Below, piece by piece: positions 37,401 through 45,401 of a stretch of DNA of 64,000 bases (positions are counted from its first letter, which is position 1; each line of letters starts with the position of its first letter). The translations under genes and the position numbers were made by a program. Source of the DNA: Bryobacteraceae bacterium (GTDB taxonomy: Bacteria; Acidobacteriota; Terriglobia; Bryobacterales; Bryobacteraceae); assembly GCA_025056455.1 (NCBI GenBank), contig JANWVY010000001.1, positions 753,757-817,756 of the forward strand, in the 5' to 3' direction. The notes beneath the pieces are model-generated. The model had not been told where the DNA came from. It did no database searches and was given only the letters and a program-made list of their open reading frames with translations.

Positions 37401-37868
37401 CAGTGGGAGATTCCCGACCGCTTTTGCACTGACCTCTGAGCGGATGTCAGACTTATCGGTTTGCAGGGCGACCGCGGCGCCTTCCACCGTGACCTGCTCG
37501 GTAATCTGCCCGAGTTCGAGCTTAACGTCGACGCGAGTGACGCTGTTAATGGTGATCACTACATTGGACTGAGAGAAGGTCCGGAAACCCTGAGCGGTGA
37601 CTTTGATTTCGTAGGTTCCGGGCAGAAGATTCGGAAAGAGATAGCGCCCATCGGCGCCAGTTTTGGTTTCGCGTACAACGCCCGTGGATGTGCTAGTCGC
37701 GGTGACCGTGGCGCCGACGACGGCAGCGCCTGACTGGTCTTCCACCAATCCTAAGGCGGACCCGTAAAAGACCTGCGCCGAGAGCGACGGAAGAACGAGG
37801 TTGGAGAAAACAAGTACGAGTGCCACTTGAAGGATGATCCCTTGCGAAGAGAACACGGAACGATACAT
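34428..37868 (-). CDS. TonB-dependent receptor-like outer-membrane protein with carboxypeptidase-regulatory-like domain (third copy)
   Basis: An 1146-residue Oar-type protein. The frame extends to 38060, but ATG 37868 has a strong GGAGG site and gives a signal sequence (MYRSVFSSQGIILQVALVLV, then cleavage near LPSLSAQ). A carboxypeptidase-regulatory-like domain follows at about 35-125 (GLVEDQSGAAVVGATVTATS, GRYLFPNLLPGTYEIKVTAQGF), then a plug-like region (FQSLIDLVPGATP, ARVDGATNIFIWLPHHM) and a barrel ending in FGLRLEF. It is more distant from the other two receptors than they are from each other. It is divergent from a rhamnogalacturonan lyase, suggesting that a pectin-derived oligosaccharide is a possible ligand; this is inference from position. 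Confidence 0.87.
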   Translation of the reverse strand: MYRSVFSSQGIILQVALVLVFSNLVLPSLSAQVFYGSALGLVEDQSGAAVVGATVTATSTSTGVVRETKTGADGRYLFPNLLPGTYEIKVTAQGFRTFSQSNVVITINSVTRVDVKLELGQITEQVTVEGAAVALQTDKSDIRSEVSAKAVGNLPLAAYRNFQSLIDLVPGATPANFQNSVGSTPGRALTTNINGTARNNNNARVDGATNIFIWLPHHMVYVPPVESISTVNITTGSFDAEQGMAGGAAITVATKSGTNEVHGSLFHYHDNQRLRTRNFFLPPTSNMPKSIFNIFGGTIGGPIKRDKLFYFFSFEGTLERAGITRQTDSVPTAAIREGNYAGLPATIYDPTTGEMDGSGRMPFPNNQIPVSRMNPVSRRIQALAPLPNLPGTSAGTLNNFFSSGTEKLNRYNYDVKINWNPTSSLVLWGKYSRMDAAVSSKFAFGEQLGGPGLSRAGAPEVSDVLVSIPTFGYTKTFSPTFLLDGTIGITWHDNAGTYPGYGKNIGSEIWGIPNTNDPIVTGPQPERVRAACPPLANGGCYSGMPSLAHGFTPWGATAGWQPYFYNERSVTYTTNATKMKGAHEIRFGFDMVRFQMDQWQPEVSGGPRGAFSFAGDPTGARGYASNYLNQYATFQLGLVTQIQKSVQLFQYTNREWQFGWYVRDRWQVTRKLTLNLGLRYEYYPLIYRKDRGIERWDPATNLVYMGGIGDVPRNVGITTSKRLFAPRVGFAYRVTENTVIRSGYGITNDPLPFSRPLRGMYPATIGSTFVSPGPFVWFDTLDKGVPPIPIPDTSRGIMTLPPTVDMGPRSPWGGQINRGYIQSWNFTIERKLPANIITSIAYVGTQTVHQLIDRDINAAPPGTGPAGRPLAATQNRRIQMLMWDGIANGNYHGLQLAINRSFQNGLLLKGAYTFSKAINYADDDGWAGLGGGWNWEPTIRRNRAVAGYNRAQMFTLGGVYELPFGQGKKMATNGFIAHLLGGWQTNGTFAAYTGTPFTVFASGAELNAPGSSQTADLVIAGKVRTIGEIGANKSWFDPLAFRQPFGVRFGTTGRNTMFGPGLWNINLSLFRVFKLTERMKLEFRAESFNMTNTPKFSNPIANVASMSLNPDGTVRALNNFSSIISTLPNLATPSERQFRFGLRLEF

Positions 37869-37881
37869 GAAAACCTCCAGC

Positions 37882-37896
37882 ACCAATCGGATTGGT
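37882..37896. promoter_or_regulatory. Palindromic operator-like site before the third receptor gene
   Basis: ACCAATC-G-GATTGGT is a perfect 15-bp odd palindrome (37882-37896) placed 14 bases before the receptor ATG, within its ribosome-binding leader. Symmetry, size and location suit a repressor operator shared with the divergent lyase gene. No regulator is encoded beside it. The rest of the gap (37897-38194) shows no gene. Confidence 0.35.
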
Positions 37897-38194
37897 TCCC
37901 TGAGTCTATGTTCAACGGCGGGTGAAGTCAATCCGCGGATGTCTGACACGAGGACAATCCCAGGCGAATGCACAAGAGCGAAAGGACACTCCTCGAAGCG
38001 GAGGTTGAAGCAAGGCTGGCATCGTAGCTGCGCCGGCTCGAGGGAAACACTTAAATTCAAGAAAGCGCCCGGTCACAATTCGGAGCGGGATCGAGGTGAG
38101 GACCAACGCCTCTCAGAAAACTGCTCATCGCAACTGGTCCCCGTCTAGCAAGCCCTCAAGGCCCACTCAAGCACTAAAATAAGGAACTGTGAGA

Positions 38195-40108
38195 ATGTCG
38201 GCGATCGCCTTCATGGCTTGCTTGTGTGGTTCGCTGCTGGCCGCCCCGCTGGGCCGCGGGGTAATTGCTGTGCGCGTCTCTCCGACGGACGTGTTCATCA
38301 GCTGGCGCCTGCTGCGCTCAGATCCCGCGAACGCAGCATTCCATGTCTACCGGGTGACGGATCAGGAACCACCGAAGAGACTCAATGACACACCCTTGCG
38401 CGGAGCAACGCACTTCACTGACAGGACGGCAGATCTGACGCGAGAAAACAGCTATCTCGTGCTTGCTGTGAGCGACGGGGTCGAACTGCATCCTCCCGGC
38501 AAACCCTTTGTCCTGCCCGCAAACACCCCGATACGGCCCTATCTTTCCATTCCTATTGAACCTCCCCCGGGCGGCAGAACACCTGACGGAGTGGCGTATA
38601 GCTATGAGGCCAATGACGGAAGCGCGGCAGACCTAGACGGCGATGGCGAGCTTGAGCTCGTATTGAAATGGGAACCCACGAATGCCAAAGATAACGCCCA
38701 GAGCGGTTACACGGGTCCCGTCTATTTAGACGCTTATCAACTGGATGGTAGCCGGCTGTGGCGAATCGACCTCGGTCCGAACATCCGCGCTGGGGCGCAC
38801 TACACTCAGTTTCTTGTTTACGATCTTGACGGCGATGAAAGGGCCGAAGTGGTCGTAAAAACGGCGCCAGGCACTCGAGACAGCGCCGGTCATTACGTGG
38901 CCAGTGACCCGAATCGCTTTTTTGGAGAGCCGCCCCGGTTCGAAATGGGAGAGGATCACCGCAACAGCGCGGGCTATATCTTGACGGGTTACGAATTCTT
39001 TACCATCTTCGATGGCTTCACGGGACAGGAACTCGTGTCGACCTACTATGAGCCACCCCGCAACCGCGATATCCGGAGCAGCAATGTGTCGGCCTGGGGC
39101 GATAATTATGGCAATCGGGTGGACCGGTTTCTTGCAGCGGTGGCCTACTTAGATGGCAAGCGGCCTAGTTTTGTGTTGTGCCGGGGCTATTATACGCGGG
39201 CGGTACTTGTGGCCTGGAACTGGCGCGAGGGCAAGCTTACCCGCGTGTGGACATTCGATTCAGACGACGGCACACCAGGCAACGCTGCCTATCGCGGCCA
39301 GGGCAATCACAATCTCTCGGTGGCTGATGTCGATGGAGATGGCAAAGACGAGATCATCTATGGGGCTGCGGCCATTGATGACGATGGCCGCGGGCTATAT
39401 TCGACCGGAAGAGGACACGGCGACGCCTTACATGTTTCGGACATGGATCCTGCAAGGCCAGGATTGGAGGCCTTCCAGCCGCACGAAACTCCGGCCCTTT
39501 ATGGCCCCAATGCGCTGGACTATCGCGATGCAGCGACGGGAGAGCTGATCTGCGGCGTAGAGGCTACGGGCGACATCGGTCGTGGTGTGGCCATGGACAT
39601 TGACCCGCGTTATCCCGGCTACGAGTTTTGGGGTTCGGGAAATACAGGCGGCCTGTACAACGTACAAACCTGCGATCCGGATCCAGTGAAAGGGCCGCGG
39701 GCGAGACCAATTTCGCCCTCCAAGCCGCGACAAATCAACTTCGGGATTTGGTGGGATGGCGATCTTTTGCGTGAACTGCTGGACGGCACCACAATTTCCA
39801 AGTGGGATTGGGAGAGCGGCACTACCATCACCTTGCTGTCCCCTCCTGGTGTTGCTTCCAACAACGGCACGAAAGCGACACCCGTGCTGTCTGGAGATCT
39901 GCTCGGAGACTGGCGGGAAGAAGTGATTTGGCGCAGCGAGGATAACCGCGAATTGCGCCTGTACACCACGACGATTCCCACGCGCTACCGGATGCTCTCT
40001 TTGCTTGAAGACCGTCAATACCGGCTCGCCATGGTGTGGCAAAACGTAGGTTACAACCAACCCCCGCACCCGAGCTTTTATCTCGGCGAGGGCATGCCGC
40101 TGCCTTAG
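38195..40108 (+). CDS. Rhamnogalacturonan lyase, polysaccharide lyase family 11
   Basis: A secreted enzyme of about 637 residues that cleaves the rhamnose-galacturonate backbone of pectin rhamnogalacturonan I by beta-elimination. ATG 38195 is preferred over GTG 38189 because AAGGA lies 9 bases upstream. A signal peptide (about 1-19) is followed by an N-terminal Fn3-like domain (about 25-115), then an eight-bladed propeller rich in calcium loops: DLDGDGELELVLKWEP, YDLDGDERAEVVVKTAPG, VADVDGDGKDEIIYGA. The segments KWEPTNAKDNAQSGYTG and GNHNLSVADVDGDGKDE match the YesW/YesX family. The end, DRQYRLAMVWQNVGYNQPPH, is also characteristic. It is divergent from an Oar-like receptor, a plausible two-gene glycan-use unit. 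Confidence 0.92.
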   Translation: MSAIAFMACLCGSLLAAPLGRGVIAVRVSPTDVFISWRLLRSDPANAAFHVYRVTDQEPPKRLNDTPLRGATHFTDRTADLTRENSYLVLAVSDGVELHPPGKPFVLPANTPIRPYLSIPIEPPPGGRTPDGVAYSYEANDGSAADLDGDGELELVLKWEPTNAKDNAQSGYTGPVYLDAYQLDGSRLWRIDLGPNIRAGAHYTQFLVYDLDGDERAEVVVKTAPGTRDSAGHYVASDPNRFFGEPPRFEMGEDHRNSAGYILTGYEFFTIFDGFTGQELVSTYYEPPRNRDIRSSNVSAWGDNYGNRVDRFLAAVAYLDGKRPSFVLCRGYYTRAVLVAWNWREGKLTRVWTFDSDDGTPGNAAYRGQGNHNLSVADVDGDGKDEIIYGAAAIDDDGRGLYSTGRGHGDALHVSDMDPARPGLEAFQPHETPALYGPNALDYRDAATGELICGVEATGDIGRGVAMDIDPRYPGYEFWGSGNTGGLYNVQTCDPDPVKGPRARPISPSKPRQINFGIWWDGDLLRELLDGTTISKWDWESGTTITLLSPPGVASNNGTKATPVLSGDLLGDWREEVIWRSEDNRELRLYTTTIPTRYRMLSLLEDRQYRLAMVWQNVGYNQPPHPSFYLGEGMPLP

Positions 40109-40133
40109 GCCCGCCCCGAATGTGTGCGTTTCG

Positions 40134-40763
40134 TTAAGGCTGCTTGTTAAGGATTTCGCCCTTGCGGCGCAGCGTGGGGGGTTTCTTTTTGGGGGTTTCC
40201 GCCGCCTTCTTTTCTTCGGCTTGTTTAGCTTCCCGGTCCTTGGGCTGCATCATCTCCTCTAAAGCCTTTTTTTCGCGAGCGTCTTTGGTCGCAATCTCCG
40301 CTGATCGCTCCTTGAGCTCCATCTGGGCCAGCTCTAAGCTATCGGCCGTGGTTTGCAGGGCGTTGGCCAGCGCCGATTCGTAGCGGGAGCGGTCTTTGAG
40401 GTCCATGGCTTGAATCTTCTCGAGCCGGGCCTTCATCTCCTCCTCTGCCTTGGCTACAAGCTTGGTGCCTTCGGTGATGTCAATCCTGCGGCGGAGCGCA
40501 TCATCGGAGACGATGTCAATGGTCTCGATGATTTTGGTGTATTCGTCGAGAACCTCATGGATCATTGCCGAGCGGCCGGGCTTTTCTCTCGAAACCAGCT
40601 GCTCAAGCAAAGCGAGACGTTGTTTGGCGAACTTCACGTAGAGCTCGAGACGCAGGTTGGGTTCTTGCGTTAAACGCACCTGGTCGGCCTCATCAGCGGT
40701 CAGAAAATCTTTCTGCGCACTGAGGGGGAGCAGCCACAACAACAGGAGAAGGAAGGGCCTCAT
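40134..40763 (-). CDS. Secreted coiled-coil protein of unknown function
   Basis: A 209-residue protein with a signal peptide (MRPFLLLLLWLLPLSA). The mature chain is almost entirely alpha-helical and rich in Lys, Glu, Ala and Gln (for example AEEEMKARLEKIQAMDLKDR), ending in a very basic, proline-bearing tail (KKPPTLRRKGEILNKQP). No catalytic motif is seen. Coiled-coil packing is likely for about residues 35-185. It is downstream of the large metzincin gene on the same strand, separated by a 108-base gap holding a hairpin, and may be co-transcribed with it. I do not recognise a named family. Confidence 0.65.
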   Translation of the reverse strand: MRPFLLLLLWLLPLSAQKDFLTADEADQVRLTQEPNLRLELYVKFAKQRLALLEQLVSREKPGRSAMIHEVLDEYTKIIETIDIVSDDALRRRIDITEGTKLVAKAEEEMKARLEKIQAMDLKDRSRYESALANALQTTADSLELAQMELKERSAEIATKDAREKKALEEMMQPKDREAKQAEEKKAAETPKKKPPTLRRKGEILNKQP

Positions 40764-40830
40764 GGCCTGATTATGGCGCGGATGCCGGGAGAATGCAGCC
40801 GCAACCTCCAGAACAGGAGGCGCATTTGTG

Positions 40831-40863
40831 GACCGCAGCAGGCCCGGAAGGGCTGCCGCGGTT
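40831..40863 (+). other. GGAA-tetraloop hairpin in an intergenic gap
   Basis: GACCGC (40831-40836) pairs with GCGGTT (40858-40863), GCA with TGC, and GCCC (40842-40845) with GGGC (40850-40853) around a GGAA loop. The 5' side and loop (CAGGCCCGGAAGGG) look like domain IV of bacterial SRP RNA, but the 3' side lacks the conserved AGCAGC. It could equally be a processing or termination hairpin between two minus-strand genes. Confidence 0.35.
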
Positions 40864-40871
40864 TGGACTTC

Positions 40872-43562
40872 TTAGGGCCAGGTGGCCGGATGGGGCCAGC
40901 AGCTCGCCCAGGGGAGTGCCTCGAGGTCGCCGTCCTCAAGCGTCGGCCGTCCGGGAAGGGACGGCGAAGCGGTTTGGTTCGGGAGGAATTTCGGGTCGAG
41001 GATTTGGGCGATGCGATCTTTGAGGTCCTCCCAGTGGGCTCGCGTGGCGCGGTCGACGATACTCGGCGCCTTCGCGGCGATTTGTGCAGACAGGGATCGC
41101 AGCTCTGCCCGGAAAAGGGCGCGAGCGTCATCGTTCGGATTGAGCGCAACGACAGTTGCTGACCGCGACCCCATCGACACGACGGGACTAGAACGCCCGT
41201 GCAGACGGTCGTGGATCAGCTCCAGGTAGGCCCGTTGCAAGTTTCGCCGCCAAGGATCCACCATAGCGAGGGGTTGAACGAGCTCAGAGAAAATTCCTTC
41301 TCGAAGATCAGCAAGGAATTCGGCAGCGCGGTACGCTTTGACGCCGTCAATGGCCTCCTGTTCCATGAGCCGCGCCATGCGAGCTGGACTCAGAAGATTG
41401 GAGAGCACAGAGCGCTGCACGTTCAACACACGGTTGAGGGCCCCCATGGGAGCCAAACGGCGTTCGATGTCGGCCGGCACTAACCACGTCGGAGTCGCAA
41501 AGAGGTTGGCATTTAAAAACTTCACGGCCGCTTTTTGACGTTCTTTGGCCACGGGCGTAAACAAGACCCCGGGCTGTCCGCCGTGCTTTTGTTGTGAATC
41601 GAATCCGCCAACCAGAGCGGCGACGTGGTTGAGTTCCCGGGTCCACTGGAGCACGACTGCGCCGTAGATGTCATTCAGGTCTTCGTAATCCTCACCGTCT
41701 TTGGCCACAGCGCTTAGAAGGAAGCCGAGGATACGTTTGATGTTCTTGGTGCCTAGCGTGGTGGCAAGCACGGCATCGGCGTCGCCAACGGCCTCGGTAA
41801 GCTCGCCTGGATCAGCGCCCATGGAATTGGCAGTGGAAAACCTCAACCAGGGCGTGGTTTCCTGAGGCTTCAACCATTCATTCAGAGTTTTCTTCTCCTC
41901 TTCCGGGTTTTTGGCTCCTTCGACCGGCTTATATCCCCACATAATGGCGAAGTGATCATAGGGCCCAACGCGGGGGATGAGGAGTTCCGGCGGAATTTTA
42001 TCTTCGGGCTGGACGACATAGTTGAAGCGGGAATAATCCATGATGGTAGGGGTGTGTCCCATCCGCATCAGCCAGTCCCGGTCGCGAATTTTCTCAAACG
42101 GGTAAGTGGAGCTGGCCTTCATGTTGTGAGGCAACCCGAGGGTATGGCCCACCTCGTGAGCCACGACATAGCGAATGAGCTCGCCCATAAGATCGTCAGG
42201 GATGGGCAGCTTTTGGGCGCGCGGATCAAGCGGAGAGACCTGAGCAAAGTACCAGTCGCGCTGAAGCTCCAAAATGTTGTGGAACATCATGATGTCAGCT
42301 TCGAGGATCTCTCCGGTGCGGGGATCGTGGATATGCGGACCCATGGCGTTGGCGATCTTCGAAGGCAACCAGCGAACGCAAGAGATGCGCGCATCCTCTG
42401 GGCTCCAGTCGGGATCTTGCTCCGGAGAAGGCGGATCTTTGGCAATGATGGCGCGGAGAAAACCGGCTTTTTCAAACGCTGGCTGCCAGTCTTCGATGCC
42501 CTTTTTGATGTAAGGAACCCATTGCTTCGGAGTGGCCGGGTCGACGTAGAAGACGATCGGCTTAACCGGTTCACTCAAGGCCGCCGCGGGATCCTTCTTT
42601 TCAAGCCGCCAGCGCGTGATGTACTCGCGGTCAGCAGCCTTATGATCCTTGACGCCGTAGTCGCTTTGCTGAATGGTAAAGTAGCCGAGACGCTTATCAG
42701 CTAGCCTTGGCATCATGGGCCTTTCTGGCAGCTTCACCATGCTGTAGTGCATCACAACAGTGGCGTTATTGCCCTTCATGCTGCCCGGAAAAGGGCTGGG
42801 TAATGGGGCTGGCCGCGGTGACGGCGAGGAGCTGGTCGAGGACATCTCGGGTGGAGAGGTGTAGGTCTGCATGACCTCCACGTTGATGTTTTCGGGAAAT
42901 ACTTTCACGCTTTCAATGAAGGTGCGCGCCGGATCAAAACCGCGCGCGCCCAGGATGCGGCGGGCGCTAAATTCGGGAACTTCCGTTGTGAATAGCCGCG
43001 TGACGTCAATCACCGGGGCATCGTCTTTGCCAAAAGCCTCGATGGGAAACGCCATCAGCACGGTGGGCGTGTTGGCGGCCTTCACGGCGCGGGAGATCGG
43101 CTCTCGCTCGTCAGCAACTACTTCATAGGAAATCTCGCGTAGGAGAACGCGATTGTCCTTTCGCTCCCAGCGAACCACTCGACTCCCGACGGGCGAGCCC
43201 CCGTAGCCAGCGCCCAAAGTCGTCTTGGCCAGCTGGCTCACCCAAAGCATGTCCTTATCGAGTTCGGATTTTGGAATCTCGTAGTAAACCTTACTCTTCA
43301 TGCGATGGACTTTGAACAGCCCCTGGCTTGATTTGGCCTCGTTCGTGATGACCTTGTCGTAGGGCTTAATTTCAGGCTCGGAAGAGGAGGAGGCAGGACC
43401 GCGACTGGGAGAAGCTGCAGGTGAGCCCGTCGCAGCGCCGCCGGTTGGCGGATTTGGCGCGGGTGGATCCTGGCTCAGCAAAGAAAGGGGGGCAAGCAAA
43501 GCCAGCCCTAGAATCGCTCGTTTCAAGACGGTTCTCCTTGAAGGTACGAAGTCGGGCGGCAA
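40872..43562 (-). CDS. Zinc-dependent metalloprotease (metzincin, DUF5117/DUF4953 type)
   Basis: An 896-residue exported protein with a signal sequence (about 1-30) and a low-complexity Pro/Ser linker (about 33-60). A DUF5118/DUF5117-like beta domain follows (about 65-330, with [20 protein letters not shown]), then a catalytic domain (about 340-600). It has [12 protein letters not shown], the full HExxHxxGxxH metzincin zinc motif, and a downstream Met-turn candidate [12 protein letters not shown] region. The C-terminal part (about 600-880) is helical. Related proteins are annotated as zinc-dependent metalloproteases in Bacteroidota and Acidobacteriota. It probably degrades proteins in the periplasm or outside the cell. 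The final residues are unusual ([16 protein letters not shown]). Confidence 0.88.
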   Translation of the reverse strand: MPPDFVPSRRTVLKRAILGLALLAPLSLLSQDPPAPNPPTGGAATGSPAASPSRGPASSSSEPEIKPYDKVITNEAKSSQGLFKVHRMKSKVYYEIPKSELDKDMLWVSQLAKTTLGAGYGGSPVGSRVVRWERKDNRVLLREISYEVVADEREPISRAVKAANTPTVLMAFPIEAFGKDDAPVIDVTRLFTTEVPEFSARRILGARGFDPARTFIESVKVFPENINVEVMQTYTSPPEMSSTSSSPSPRPAPLPSPFPGSMKGNNATVVMHYSMVKLPERPMMPRLADKRLGYFTIQQSDYGVKDHKAADREYITRWRLEKKDPAAALSEPVKPIVFYVDPATPKQWVPYIKKGIEDWQPAFEKAGFLRAIIAKDPPSPEQDPDWSPEDARISCVRWLPSKIANAMGPHIHDPRTGEILEADIMMFHNILELQRDWYFAQVSPLDPRAQKLPIPDDLMGELIRYVVAHEVGHTLGLPHNMKASSTYPFEKIRDRDWLMRMGHTPTIMDYSRFNYVVQPEDKIPPELLIPRVGPYDHFAIMWGYKPVEGAKNPEEEKKTLNEWLKPQETTPWLRFSTANSMGADPGELTEAVGDADAVLATTLGTKNIKRILGFLLSAVAKDGEDYEDLNDIYGAVVLQWTRELNHVAALVGGFDSQQKHGGQPGVLFTPVAKERQKAAVKFLNANLFATPTWLVPADIERRLAPMGALNRVLNVQRSVLSNLLSPARMARLMEQEAIDGVKAYRAAEFLADLREGIFSELVQPLAMVDPWRRNLQRAYLELIHDRLHGRSSPVVSMGSRSATVVALNPNDDARALFRAELRSLSAQIAAKAPSIVDRATRAHWEDLKDRIAQILDPKFLPNQTASPSLPGRPTLEDGDLEALPWASCWPHPATWP

Positions 43563-43732
43563 GCGAGGTTGGACTTACCGCACTCGAATCATCATCGTAA
43601 CAATCTGAAACGCCACATTGCAGACCCGAATGTCTGGAGCTAGCAAAACAGTGCCGAGGCGAAATTTGGGTGCAAGCTCACCCGCTGGTCTGCCAAGGGA
43701 TGGCGTTGGAGGAGGCGTGGATTTTCGAACCT

Positions 43733-43776
43733 CACAGCCTGCCAAGGGCCCGGGTGGATGGACCCGGCAGGCTGTG
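43733..43776. other. Strong hairpin in the gap before the ECF sigma factor gene
   Basis: CACAGCCTGCC (43733-43743) and GGCAGGCTGTG (43766-43776) form a perfect 11-bp stem, with a further CGGGT/ACCCG pairing inside. It lies in a gap of about 350 bases between the divergent metzincin and sigma-factor genes. No T-tract follows. It may be a regulatory dyad, an RNA hairpin in the sigma-factor leader or an inactive repeat. The rest of 43563-43912 shows no convincing gene. Confidence 0.45.
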
Positions 43777-43912
43777 ATTCGCCGTGCTGCTGTGGTTTGA
43801 AACCCCGAGTCCATCCGGCGGTTTTGGGCATTCCGGTTAAGGCGTGTTAAGAGCGGGCGGCTGGAAGCGGCTGCCAGCAACTGGCGAGAGGCCGGGCCCC
43901 GTCCATATCGAT

Positions 43913-44554
43913 ATGGGCGCAGGAGCTCGGGATTACGAACACGACGCGGAATTGATGCAACGGCTGCAACGTGGTGAAGATGATTGCTTCAATGAGCTAA
44001 TGTTGCGGCACTGGAACTACGTGCGAATGTTCGCGCAGCGAATTGTTCGGAATGAAGCGGCGTCGGAGGACATCGCCCAAGAAACTTTTCTCCGGGTCTA
44101 CGGCGCCCGCTTTCGCTATCAACCTGCCGCCCGGTTCACCACCTGGCTGGGCACGATTACCTCTCATTTGTCGTTGAACTGGATCCGGAATCATCGCCAG
44201 GAACGGCTGCGAGTCATGCCGCTTGAGTCGAATTTGGAAGCGCGGGGGCCGGTGATCCTGCGGGATGGGAGACCGAGACCCGACGAGCAGCTGGAGCTTG
44301 ATCAGGCGCGGCACGAGCTGTTGCGCCGGTTGAGCGCCGCGATCCACCAATTGCCGCACCGCCAAAAGCGAGCGCTGTGCCTTCAGCTCTACGAGGGGCT
44401 CGGCTATGCTGGGATCGCCCGGCGGATGGGCTGCTCAGAGCATTCTGTGAAGTCCCTGCTGTTCCGCGCGCACCGCAGCTTGCGGGAACAGCTGGGCCCG
44501 CGGGAGCCGGGTTCAGTCAGGCAGAACCAGAGGGCCGTTTACCACTCCGAGTAG
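43913..44554 (+). CDS. ECF-type RNA polymerase sigma factor
   Basis: About 213 residues from ATG 43913; a GTG at 43844 would add 23 Arg/Gly-rich residues unlike the family. Sigma region 2 is DAELMQRLQRGEDDCFNELM and NEAASEDIAQETFLRVYGA with FTTWLGTITSHLSLNWIR (about residues 10-100). Sigma region 4 is LPHRQKRALCLQLYEGLGYAGIARRMGCSEHSVKSLLFRA in pieces (about 140-195), a helix-turn-helix for the -35 element. The linker between them is short, as usual for ECF factors. No anti-sigma factor gene is adjacent; the converging neighbours are pseudopilin genes. Its target genes cannot be told from the sequence. Confidence 0.88.
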   Translation: MGAGARDYEHDAELMQRLQRGEDDCFNELMLRHWNYVRMFAQRIVRNEAASEDIAQETFLRVYGARFRYQPAARFTTWLGTITSHLSLNWIRNHRQERLRVMPLESNLEARGPVILRDGRPRPDEQLELDQARHELLRRLSAAIHQLPHRQKRALCLQLYEGLGYAGIARRMGCSEHSVKSLLFRAHRSLREQLGPREPGSVRQNQRAVYHSE

Positions 44555-44940
44555 GGGGTGCCCTCTAGACTCATCTTGTCGGCGCCGCTGCGCACATCAA
44601 AGATCCCTGGTTCGGACTGGTTGACGGCGTTGCTGGCGTCTTCCATGATGATTCGCCAAGTACGATCAGAGTTGGTGATCGGGTCGATGGGAATTTTGCG
44701 TAAGTATCCCGCCGTGACGAGATCCTCAAGTGTTTGGGGCGCTTTGCCTTTGTCGTAGGTGTATTCGTCAATGACCGTGCGCATGGCGAAGAGGTTTTGG
44801 CGGAGAATCGTCTCTTTGCCGCGAATCAAGGCCTTGTTGAACATGGGGACAGCTACCGAGACCAAGATCGACACGACGGCCATGGCGATCATCAGCTCAA
44901 TGAGCGTGAAGGCTCTACCATTCCGAATATGGCGTGCCAT
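44539..44940 (-). CDS. Type II secretion/type IV pilus-like pseudopilin (GspG-like), second of a tandem pair
   Basis: 133 residues from ATG 44940; the frame is open further upstream, but only inside the neighbouring gene. The N-terminus MARHIRNGRAFTLIELMIAM is a prepilin leader followed by the conserved FTLIELM helix. The residue before the cleavage site is Ala rather than the usual Gly. After the hydrophobic helix come a pilin-type alpha spine and a short C-terminal region with IPIDPITNSDRTWRI, like the calcium-site loop of GspG. It overlaps the first pseudopilin gene by 26 bases and ends with the same motif, GTPYSEW, which points to tandem duplication. It extends 16 bases past the end of the opposing sigma-factor gene. 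Confidence 0.85.
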   Translation of the reverse strand: MARHIRNGRAFTLIELMIAMAVVSILVSVAVPMFNKALIRGKETILRQNLFAMRTVIDEYTYDKGKAPQTLEDLVTAGYLRKIPIDPITNSDRTWRIIMEDASNAVNQSEPGIFDVRSGADKMSLEGTPYSEW

Positions 44941-45379
44941 CGGGAGCTCTCTCTGTTGTCTTCGTGTAAACGTCAAAAACGTTTTGTCCGCCCCAAGACG
45001 TGGATTTGGGATCGTCCGTAGTGCTGCGCTTGCCCCAGTCCGTCGAGTTGGTGAAGGGATCCTTGGGGATACGGCGCAGATATTTCTTTTTCTTGTCGAC
45101 CTGACCAGTGAGTTTGACTCCCTCGACAAGGATTTCGAGCGATTCTGGGTAGTTGTCGCTTTCTAGCTTGGTGGGCCCAATTTTACCGAGATCGGCATCA
45201 TCTTTGTATTTGTCGATGGCGGCGCGAATTTCGCGCAAAGCGATGCGCAGTTCGCGCTCGCGTTCGCGGCGAACCTTGTAGCGAGCCAGGGGCACCGTCA
45301 TGCTGGTGAGCAGCATGAGAAGCGTAATGGCGACGATGAGTTCAATGAGCGTCAGTCCACGTTGTCGGTTCCGCAACAT
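44915..45379 (-). CDS. Type II secretion/type IV pilus-like pseudopilin (GspG-like), first of a tandem pair
   Basis: 154 residues from ATG 45379; ATG 45394 is an alternative that adds 5 residues. It has the prepilin signature RQRG-LTLIELIVAITLL with cleavage after Gly, a charged spine (RRERERELRIALREIRAAI) and a GspG-like tail (LRRIPKDPFTNSTDWG), ending in GTPYSEW. Pseudopilins of this type assemble under an inner-membrane platform and push substrates or fibres through a secretin. It lies 22 bases downstream of the secretin gene and overlaps the next pseudopilin. Prepilin peptidase, ATPase and platform genes are not in the window. Confidence 0.87.
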   Translation of the reverse strand: MLRNRQRGLTLIELIVAITLLMLLTSMTVPLARYKVRRERERELRIALREIRAAIDKYKDDADLGKIGPTKLESDNYPESLEILVEGVKLTGQVDKKKKYLRRIPKDPFTNSTDWGKRSTTDDPKSTSWGGQNVFDVYTKTTERAPDGTPYSEW

Positions 45380-45401
45380 GACCAGCTGACCCAAGCACAG
45401 G

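Noticed and set aside
40773-41162. Open frame of 129 codons on the plus strand
   Set aside because: Lies mostly antisense to the end of the metzincin gene and has no protein-like features.
43575-43880. Open frame of 101 codons on the minus strand before the metzincin gene
   Set aside because: Runs across a strong DNA hairpin, has no ribosome site and resembles no family.
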